Assembly (NCBI GenBank): GCA_916613615.1
Contig: OU744726.1
Span: forward strand, 62,574,987 to 62,638,986
Direction: 5' to 3'
Length of the DNA stretch: 64,000 nt
Origin: Steromphala cineraria
Lineage: Eukaryota > Mollusca > Gastropoda > Trochida > Trochidae
Position 1 is the stretch's first letter. Each line of letters starts with the position of its first letter. The position numbers and the translations under genes are program-made. Positions 56,432 through 64,000 of the stretch are shown piece by piece. The notes below the pieces were generated by a model. The model was given only the letters and a program-made list of their open reading frames with translations, made no database searches and had not been told where the DNA came from.

Positions 56432-58998
56432 TTAATGGGAGAAATGGATATTTACCGGGATGGATTCAGACTCAGTATATCTCAAAAGTCGTTCCAAAAT
56501 CATCTTGATGGGGTACTTGGATATGCTGTTGAAGAGCTCTGCGGTGATATCTTCGTGTGTCTCCTGGATCTCGCGCTTGTTGAACATCTTGATGGGGAAC
56601 TGTGAGATTTCATTCAAAAGTTTGAGAATATTAACCCTTTGATAGACGCCATCAAGTGTCTCTTGGCTTTCGCGCTTGTTGGACATTTTGATAGGGTACC
56701 TTGAAATTTCGTTCAACAGTTTGAGAATGTTAACCCCCTGGCTCCCATCGTCTCTCGTCCTCATCTTGATTGGGTAGTGTGACGTTTCTGAAGGTCGTCC
56801 TGGCTATAACGACAAAAAGGTCTATGTGGTTAAGAAACAAACTTAATCTAATTTTGCATTTTTTCATGTGAACAACGATACTGGCATAATGTTTATAATC
56901 ACCAGAAGGTAGTGGGGAGGTCACGTCGGTATTCATATTATTTTTATGCGATACAAAAGGCAAAATAAAACATTTCATTGGGAGGTCACGCTCTTAACAA
57001 TAATTAGACATTATTCCGTTTGTCTTATTACGTTCAAGTGCAATGGTTATTTTATTATCAATTCAGTAATAAACATAACAGAATAACCGTGTTCATTCCA
57101 TTCAATACAATGTTTTCAAAACTCGTACCCGAATAACAGTATATCCCTCACTCTTTCTCAGGATAAACATTATATCTAGGTACTTGCTTTGTTGATAACG
57201 TATTGCATGAATTATCATATAAAGTCTCGATTATATCGCATTCTGTTGCTAATTGTGCGACGTCTTATAGTCGATGTCAAATATATCAAACCGACGTGCA
57301 ATACATACACGATAGCACCAATCACCCGAGATATTTGCAAGCTTTCACATCAACTCACCCGAGGGGGTCGCGTATCAATTGTGGACAGCCCTGTAAGAGA
57401 ATTTATATTGACCATGAATACATTTCAGATCGGTTGATAAGTAAAAATTTGGTCTAAACCATTTTCATTATGATCAAACCGAAACTTTCATATGAATTTC
57501 ATATCAAGCTACGTTTATGACCTGCTGCAAAGCGGTCGTGTCAGGTGGATTATCTACACGAACCAATCAGTGACAAGCCCGGATAGTCATCGGCAAGATT
57601 TAATTTGTAAATCTGTTTATATACCTCATTACCTTTCAACATTAATATTTATTATATCATGGATATTATATTCTATAGTCCCTCATAACGCTAAGGGTTG
57701 GCTCTTACCTATGTTTTAATCTAGTTGTATATAAACAAGTGTCCAAAAGAAACGCTACCACTCAAATCTCACCATAGTTAAATCCATGAGTGATTGAAAT
57801 GACAGAACCCAATTTACTTTGACATGTAATTTTGAAACTTAATATGTTCATGTTAAAAATGCGTCTATGTGGAATCTACTTAACTGGGCGAGATAGCAGA
57901 GAGAAATTGAACAATTTTGCGTATTTCAACACGTGCTACAGCAAAGACGCGTCAGTAAATTTTTGTCAAAAAAAGTTCATTTTGTTGGCAATGTCGTTTT
58001 CTAACATTTTGTCCATAATTTTTTAATTATAATTCCGAACATTCTGTCCAAAAGACATGTTGAATTTGCGATTTATGTATCCCATGTGTATTTGAACAGC
58101 CACAAAATCAAAGTATCTGTTCCTAGAGGATGAATTTGTGTATTCTTCTTTACAGGAAGTAGGTTGTCGAATATATATATAAAGACAGCTCTATCCGGTA
58201 AAATAATGGTAGCGTTTGTTTTGGACAGTAGTTGGATAGTACTTTTATATTCTTAGGGAGGTAAGACTTGTACAAATTTCTGTCTGTTTTTCTATCAGTT
58301 TGCCACTGATTGTTTGAAGTAAGGGAGACGAAAGGGCTCAGTCAAGGTGTTCTGTAACAACAATGGCCGAAAGACACCAAGGTACGAGTCCTGTGTTATA
58401 ACTGATTTCGATGAGATCGGATCTAAATGTGTACCAACTGACATAGTGAATAAAAAGACTAATCTAATTTAACTACAAACAGTGTAATGGTCCCAACCTG
58501 TTTAGCAAATTCACAATACCGAAATGAATGGATGGTGTACAGTCTACGTCAGACTCAGTATGGGAGTATAGCAAGTATTATGTAGTTTACTAAGACTGGG
58601 ATGGTGTATAGAATTATTCAAAATTTAACTCTTGGCACATGTTCTTCTCAATGTACGGGTGTACTCATTGATGGTTTTACTGATTTGCATTTTGTCCAGT
58701 TTAACATTTAGGAATTTACCGCTTTTAAAATGCGATTGTTTTGACTCGTTGGACCCGAGAAAGAATCAGTGTAGAATTCATTATCTAGTATATCTACCTT
58801 ATTTATTATTTTGCTATAAATGTCATTAATGAACGGTTAGATCATATTTGAAAATGTAACGAAAATTTACCCTTTTCTAGTTTTAAGAATACACGTGTAT
58901 GAATATATCGTTGATTTCTTCTCACCTCTGCTTTGGGACAGTCCAAAAATACACGAAACGACAAAGATGCCTTGAAGAACAAACATTGGTGACGTCAT
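56432..58998 (-). CDS. Secreted peptide precursor with four [Y/F]PIKM repeats (146 aa)
   Basis: Coding exons 58926-58998 and 56432-56799 (73+368 = 441 nt). Acceptor before the ATG TTTCGTTTAG|G; donor GCAGAG|GTGAGA; acceptor TAGCCAG|G. A non-coding exon 59431 to about 59475 ends TAG|GTAAAA, and AATAAA lies at 56315-56320. Residues 1-23 are a signal peptide (core FVLQGIFVVSCIFGL). The rest has no Cys. S-x-[YF]-P-I-K-M recurs at 31-37, 57-63, 90-96 and 118-124. VNILKLLNEIS precedes two of these motifs identically. Basic sites (RTR, NKR, NKR) follow the first three motifs, as in neuropeptide or hormone precursors cut by prohormone convertases. I do not recognise the peptide. The internal repeats, signal sequence and complete gene signals argue for a real gene. 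An alternative donor CCCG|GTAAAT (56456) would replace the last seven residues. Confidence 0.75.
57000..57739. other. Intronic DNA of the peptide gene, nothing recognised
   Basis: Within the 2.1-kb intron. ORFs at 57189-57457 and 57492 have no domain. No repeat was identified except the MITE that follows. Confidence 0.45.
57740..58228. mobile_element. Tc1-type non-autonomous element
   Basis: Terminal inverted repeats TGTCCAAAAGAAACGCTACCA (57740) and TGGTAGCGTTTGTTTTGGACA (58208-58228) differ at one position. No transposase is inside. A TATA-like run 'atatatatataaag' at about 58171 lies inside the element. It sits in the intron of the peptide precursor gene. Confidence 0.85.
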
Positions 58999-59430
58999 CC
59001 TAAACGAAATTATATAATAATGTATATTCTTTGAGTTGTGTAATAGTATAAAGTACAAATAACACTAAATCAAACTTCGTGTCCACAAGATACCTCTTGA
59101 CTCGCTGGAAGTAAGTAAACCATGTAGTTTCTGAAATCATTAACACATAGCTATAGATTCTTGCATCATTGCTGAAACCACTGCAATAACGATCTCATTA
59201 AAATTATTATAATTAGTTATGAATAGTACGCACCGAATGAAATTGATTTATTTAAAATATCATTGAGAAGAAAAATAAGATTAACAAGCCATAAATAGTT
59301 ATTTTGTTGAATTTGTAAATTAAATAAAAACAACAACAAAACACACTACAAATTGTATTCTTATATGATCAACTTCATAAGTCCTTTGCAAAACAAAAAC
59401 AAAACTTGGTATATGCTAAACTAATTTTAC

Positions 59431-59510
59431 CTACTCTGTTCTCCGAAAATGTGTCTTAGACTCGTTGTTCTGTCACTGTCTGCGAGACAGGCGAGTTGAC
59501 CTATATATAG
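59431..59510 (-). promoter_or_regulatory. TATA box and non-coding first exon of the peptide precursor gene
   Basis: CTATATATAG at 59501-59510 stands about 25-30 bp before a likely start at about 59475. The short exon runs to 59431, where ACAGAGTAG|GTAAAA forms a donor on the minus strand. It is followed, 430 bp on, by the TTTAG|GATG acceptor at the signal-peptide exon. Confidence 0.5.
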
Positions 59511-59684
59511 ATACATATATATATATCACCACTCCCACTCTGTCACTACTGCATACAGTCAGTGTTCACCTAATTCTCACTCTGCCAAAACCATGTATCT
59601 TGGAATTCACTATGCGTGCTGCGCTAAGTGCCACGATATCGGATGTCTATTAAAATGCTTTTATATAAAATAATGTTCCTACTT

Positions 59685-59984
59685 ATATTGCGCCTTTTCC
59701 ACGTCCTAAGACATGCTCAAAGCGCTGCATTATTACCCCGAAGGAGTGTACTTTCACAGCTGCTACTAAGCGCTAATCACGACCATGTAGGTCAGTACAT
59801 CCAATTTTCAGGTACCCATTTCAACAGCTGGGTGGACTGAGTGCAATGTGGATGAAGTGCCTTGCCCAGGGACACAACACAGGACGAGACCCAAGTCACA
59901 AATTTTTGGTGTCTCCACCGGGATTCGAACCCGGGTCTCCGGCGTGAGAGGCCAGCATGCTAACCACTACACCACTGTGCTCCA
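59685..59984 (-). mobile_element. tRNA-derived SINE, second copy
   Basis: The minus strand reads TGGAGCACAGTGGTGTAGTGGTTAGC (A box), GGGTTCGAATCCCGG (B box), then 'ggagacaccaaaaatttgtgac', 'ggcaaggcacttcatccacattg' and 'tgggtacctgaaaattgg'. It is collinear with the copy at 2905-3235. The well-preserved head could be mistaken for a tRNA gene. Confidence 0.88.
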
Positions 59985-60049
59985 GATGATGATGTTTAAA
60001 AGTTGTGAGTGCCGCGATTCGAAATACAGCGAAATACCCTTATTTCAAT

Positions 60050-61560
60050 AGAATTCCAAGATGATATGGTTATTAAAAAGCCGCATGGATGTTGAAAATG
60101 AATTTTTACAGGAACCCCGAATAATATGTACTAATTAATATCAATTCGGAATACTCAATTCTACAGAAAATAAAGGAAAGCGGTATTTTTTATCTTTTAT
60201 CTAATTTTTTTGTATTGACAGGAAGTTCTCATGCTCTACTTTACGACCCTTATGATAGGTTTTTCTCTAGACTTTGACCATTCCCTCCCCACAGAGGCAG
60301 CTAAAGGTAACACGACTAAGCTGCTTCTGTGGAGGGAAAATTGAATTTGATATGATAGAGAGAGTTTTACTTTTCTTTTATTGGAGAATGTGTGAGATTA
60401 CGCCATATTAGCCCTGTTATCTTTGTGCGGAATGTGAACACGAGTGAATAGTGCATTAGAACTTAAAACAAGACATTAAGGAATCAGGTCGTTATTATAT
60501 AAGTCAGACACCAAAGAAATAATGTATTATTCATTACGCGATATATCACCTGTTTGATATATATAAAGCTTATCAAGCATGGGATAAAAATAGTAAGATT
60601 AAAAATAACATTCAACTGATACCCTAATTGTATGTTGACGGAAGAAGGAAAATAAACAGCAGTGACATAATCGTAGCAAAATTATTTCTTGCTTAGTTAC
60701 AGGGGCGTTTTCCTGAACTTTTCCCTTTCCGGGATCGCTTAACAACTTCTTCCATTTAAAGGTTAGAGTGTAAATAAACTGAGAAGTAAGCATAAGCTCT
60801 GCTAATGCAAGGTATTTCAGGATGGTCTTAAGCCTATCAAGTATTTATACAATATCCAGTAGTTATAAAGCATGGACCAAAAACAAGTTTACTGCTTTGA
60901 AAATTTCAGTATTTTGTTAATGGTAACGTAGTAACAACCGTGTAAGTGTAAGTTGCATAGAAACCTTTCTGTGATAGTGTAAAACATATCATATTATTGA
61001 AGTTTGCTTCTCTTGTGAGTTTTGACTCTAGTTGTCAGAGAAACGTTTTAATGGAATGAATTTGGTATCCATTCTGGTTCCAATGACACAAATGACAAAA
61101 ATGCATTCTTCAATGGAGAATGTATGCAGAGGTGTGGAATCGTGAACATAATCAAACTGTCCAACAACTCCGATTACATTATACAATCCATGTAATACTT
61201 ATGTCGTTTTAAACATATAACATATATTTAAGAAATGTTTCTAATAACCCGGGCCAGTCACAAACCCGTTCTTACTACGTTCTTATAAAACGGGCTCGAA
61301 CTGTGGGAGAACGAAATGGACCTAGCACATGTCAACTGTTTACGAACTTTATAGACGGATTCGGACGTACTTGAAACGGAAGGGTGTTCCGTTCTAAAAT
61401 TTGACGTGAACCAACATACTTTAAACGGGGTTGATGTACCTCGAACGGAATTACCGTATTTCGACCCTTCCAAGATTGTATGAAAACGTATTTCAGTTGG
61501 AAATCTATTTCATTGACGTTAGTAAACATTTTTCCCCTTGTCGGCAGACAGATCTAACTC
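60050..61560. other. Gene-free DNA with one small palindrome
   Basis: TTCCCTCC.CCACAGAGGCAGC (60281) pairs with AGCTGCTTCTGTGGAGGGAA (60319-60338). At 61255-61460 degenerate 'gaacgga/aacggg' words recur with no clear period. The 64-71-codon minus ORFs have no domain. Confidence 0.45.
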
Positions 61561-61569
61561 GAACATTGT

Positions 61570-61953
61570 CATAATAATACTTATAACTAGGATTGACGCG
61601 TCAATACTTAGGTCTTCAAGATTCCTCTTTGACCTTCACACAGTGTTTGACCTTCGCATGACTTTTTGTCTAAGAGGTAAACAGTAACTAATACATTATC
61701 AAAATGATCAAATTCCACTTGATATTCAGTGTTAAAGACTTTTCAGAAAAATTCATCATGGTGGCCAATGTCAGCTATGACATCATTCTTCAGAGAATAT
61801 TATTCCTAGAAGCAGAAATTTTTGTTGTTGAATTATCTGTCACCGTTTTCAAGATACATGTGATTTAACGCTGTAAAGTAAAGTTGACTGTTTCAGACCC
61901 CTGTATAATGTAATGAAACCTAACACTTAAACTATTGATATTATACTGATAAC
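61570..61953 (+). repeat. ~380-bp direct repeat, copy 1
   Basis: Starts 'ataataatacttataactaggattgacgcgtcaatactt' and ends 'actattgatattatactgataa'. It matches 63310-63691 closely throughout ('tttgaccttcacacagtgtt', 'cagctatgacatcattctt', 'tttcagacccctgtataatg'). Confidence 0.9.
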
Positions 61954-63309
61954 TCAAAAAGTTTAACTTAAAGATGCAAACATAATACATGCTACAATAT
62001 ACCAGAGTAGGTCAAAAATGCGTAGTCTAGCAATCTAGCAAGGGGGAGTTGGAAATGGCCCTTTGTAGCATCAATCTCTCAAATGAAAGATATGGCCAAG
62101 ACATATTCCAAGACCAAATTCATGTACATGCACGTACACGTACATGAAAGGAGTCGAAGTCAGATCAGAAGAGAGGCAGGAGGTCTAGCAATAAAGACCA
62201 GACCAGACCGACCCGACCGACCGACTAATTTAATCATAGAGGGTAGAGTCCTGATTTTGACTTATACATGGTAGCAGATTCCACTCAGCTGGGTGTGAAC
62301 GTATTGATTGAATTAACTCTGTTTTAAAAAGCCCTATCACCTCTGTGGAACTTTAAAATATACCTTTCCCTCCAACTCAATGTTTTTAACTTTGTGAAAT
62401 TGTTGTTTTCTTGCAAGCTATGCGATATGTCATGAAAATTAGACTTTTCTCACCTTTTTTTTTACAAATCCCTTATCTGTCACCGTTTTCGAGATACATG
62501 TGACTTAACGTTTTTGCCGTCTACTCATTACATCTGCTTCACAAAACATCAATGATAAAATTTCTATCTGTAACAGTTTTGAAACTAAAATTCTCAAAGT
62601 AAAATAACCCTCGAAAAATGTTAAAATCGCCGAAAAATGTAAAAAATCTCTTTATGTCCACATATTTCCTTTAATATCAACTTTTATATACTAAAGACCT
62701 GTAGTGAACTTGTTCACCTATCATTGTAGAACAGAATGCATCAAACAGATTTCATTTTTGACATTTCCTTACCGAGTGGTGCCCCTTTGAACGTAACACG
62801 AAAAATGACACTTCAAAACAATGTCGAACTCCAAGGGCAGATAACTCGAGTAACAGGTCAAAAATTAAAAAAGTCGCGGTATTCACGTTTTTACACACTC
62901 ATTAAGCTTTCTAACGAGCTATCACACTAGTCTGTATGTATTGCAGTTAGGGAGGAGAAGATTTTCAAAGACGCGTACCATCAGAACCGCGAAATTTCAG
63001 AAAATTTTAAGTTTTTCGAAAATAGAAAAAAATCTATTTATACGGCCGAAAACCGCTATGGGCTACATCGATGAGGAATGTTGTTGCCCACATTTTGGTG
63101 AAAGTTTTTTGAAATTATCTCCCTTAGTTACCGAGAAACCGAGGTTTGCAGTTTTTTCGTTTAAGGGGAGATAACTCAAAAGCAAATTCGAAATTCAAAA
63201 ATCGCCCATGTCATTCACTAATTTGGGTCAGACTCTACAATCCCTGAAAGTTTCATGAAAATCGGCTTGTCAATAAGGTCAGAAACGTCGACAGAAAAGA
63301 CGTCCAAAT
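61954..63309. other. Spacer between direct repeats, repeat-like but non-coding
   Basis: At about 61840 and 62475 'atctgtcaccgttttc.agatacatgtga.ttaacg' recurs, so the spacer contains related sequence. The right part (62700-63300) ends with 'gaaagtttcatgaaaatcgg' and an (ATA)n tract at 63309-63322, typical of a retroposed 3' end. The ORFs at 62736 and 62941 have no domain. Confidence 0.5.
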
Positions 63310-63691
63310 AATAATAATAATAACTAGGATTGACGCGTCAATACTTAGGTCTTCAAGACTTCCTCTTTGACCTTCACACAGTGTTTGACCTTCACATGAC
63401 TTTTTGTCTAGGATGTAAACAGTTACTAATACGTTATCACAATGACCAAATTTCACTTGATATTCAGTGTTTAAGACTTTTCAGAAAAATTCATCATGTT
63501 GGCCAATGTCAGCTATGACATCATTCTTCAGAGAATATTATTCCTAGAAGCAGAACAAAATTGGTTGAATTATCTGTCATCGTTTTCGAAATACATGTGA
63601 TTTAACGCTGTAATGTAAAGTTGACTGTTTCAGACCCCTGTATAATGTAATGAAATCTAACACTTGAACTATTGATATTTTACTGATAAGG
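63310..63691 (+). repeat. ~380-bp direct repeat, copy 2
   Basis: Preceded by ATAATAATAATAATAA. The sequence follows copy 1 with scattered substitutions and small indels, and diverges after 'ttttactgataa'. Start-to-start distance is about 1.74 kb. No short target duplication was seen, so LTR status is not claimed. Confidence 0.9.
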
Positions 63692-64000
63692 TATATCAGA
63701 AACAATGTTGGTCTTGTTTATCCATATACAAAGATGTTTGTTTTGTTTTGATAACTTAAATAGTAAGGGAGTAATGAACTTTGGAACTTTATTGTAACAC
63801 TGAAATTTGAAGATTTTTAGACCCCTACTCCATGTTGGTCCCTCTAGCTCCTTAACTATTAAAAAGTGCAACATAGCAAAAGTTGTGCTTGGAATAGCGC
63901 ATGTAAAAATACAATCAATTTAAAGATATCTTTCTTAATAAAGAAACTGTGGAACTTTGAAATGTGCCAAAATGAGGATTTTTAAAAAATCGCAATATTC
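63692..64000. other. Unassigned end of window
   Basis: No gene or repeat boundary was recognised. The 64-codon minus ORF spanning 63680-63874 has no domain. Confidence 0.4.

Noticed and set aside
56309..56642. Plus-strand ORFs of 98 and 60 aa
   Set aside because: Antisense shadows of the repeat exon of the minus-strand peptide precursor.
56730..56978. 82-aa minus ORF
   Set aside because: It reads the wrong frame through the acceptor of the repeat exon and stops just inside it.
58171..58390. Promoter plus ATGGCCGAAAGACACCAAG|GTACGAG first exon on the plus strand
   Set aside because: The TATA-like run lies inside the Tc1-type element and no downstream coding exon could be found.
61570..63691. 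LTR retrotransposon
   Set aside because: No primer-binding site, polypurine tract, coding remnant or target duplication was seen between the direct repeats.

Overview
The window looks like bivalve (or close lophotrochozoan) nuclear DNA. It is AT-rich, genes are split by GT-AG introns, and it holds a tandemly placed RING/B-box/beta-propeller (TRIM-type) gene pair, a KLHL10 orthologue, tRNA-derived SINEs, mariner/Tc1 relics, non-LTR retrotransposon tails, many TTAA- and TIR-flanked MITEs, long palindromes, and element-borne tandem arrays with units of about 146 bp. All calls were made by reading the sequence. Multi-exon models rest on splice consensus and on reading-frame phase adding up exactly, not on transcripts.

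Layout. 0.3-2.3 kb: two decayed tandem-repeat elements. 2.4-6.8 kb (minus): a three-exon gene for an 80-residue signal-peptide/Cys-rich/single-TM protein, with a SINE and two MITEs in its long intron. 7-14.4 kb: mostly gene-free, with two long palindromes, a 25-bp tandem array and decayed tRNA-SINE traces. 14.5-18.8 kb (minus): an intact two-exon TRIM gene (645 aa) with a 24-bp G-rich minisatellite just 5' of its ATG. 18.8-28.4 kb: gene-poor, with MITEs, palindromes and a non-LTR retrotransposon tail. 28.4-30.8 kb: an element carrying about 14 units of 146 bp. 31-37.2 kb (minus): a second copy of the TRIM segment, broken by two in-frame stops, with an expanded, internally duplicated minisatellite. 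37.3-39.7 kb: C2H2 zinc-finger exons on both strands; the plus-strand one is split by a MITE whose TTAA duplication can be read exactly. 41 kb: Tc1 relic. 42.7-48.8 kb (minus): complete five-exon KLHL10-like gene (607 aa) with two perfect TGACGTCA sites next to its ATG. Its introns and surroundings hold a cluster of long palindromes. 50-56 kb: non-LTR tail, inactivated mariner, Tc1 relic and CR1/L2-type 3' end. 56.3-59.5 kb (minus): a TATA box, a non-coding exon, a signal-peptide exon and a repeat exon that together encode a 146-residue secreted precursor with four [Y/F]PIKM motifs and dibasic sites. 59.7-64 kb: a SINE and a direct-repeat pair.

The genes do not form an operon or a shared pathway. 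The likeliest biology is a ubiquitin-ligase-type TRIM protein, a CUL3 adaptor probably used in the male germ line, and two small secretory-pathway proteins not recognised as members of a known family. The most novel candidates are the [Y/F]PIKM precursor and the 80-residue membrane protein; neither appears as a single long ORF.
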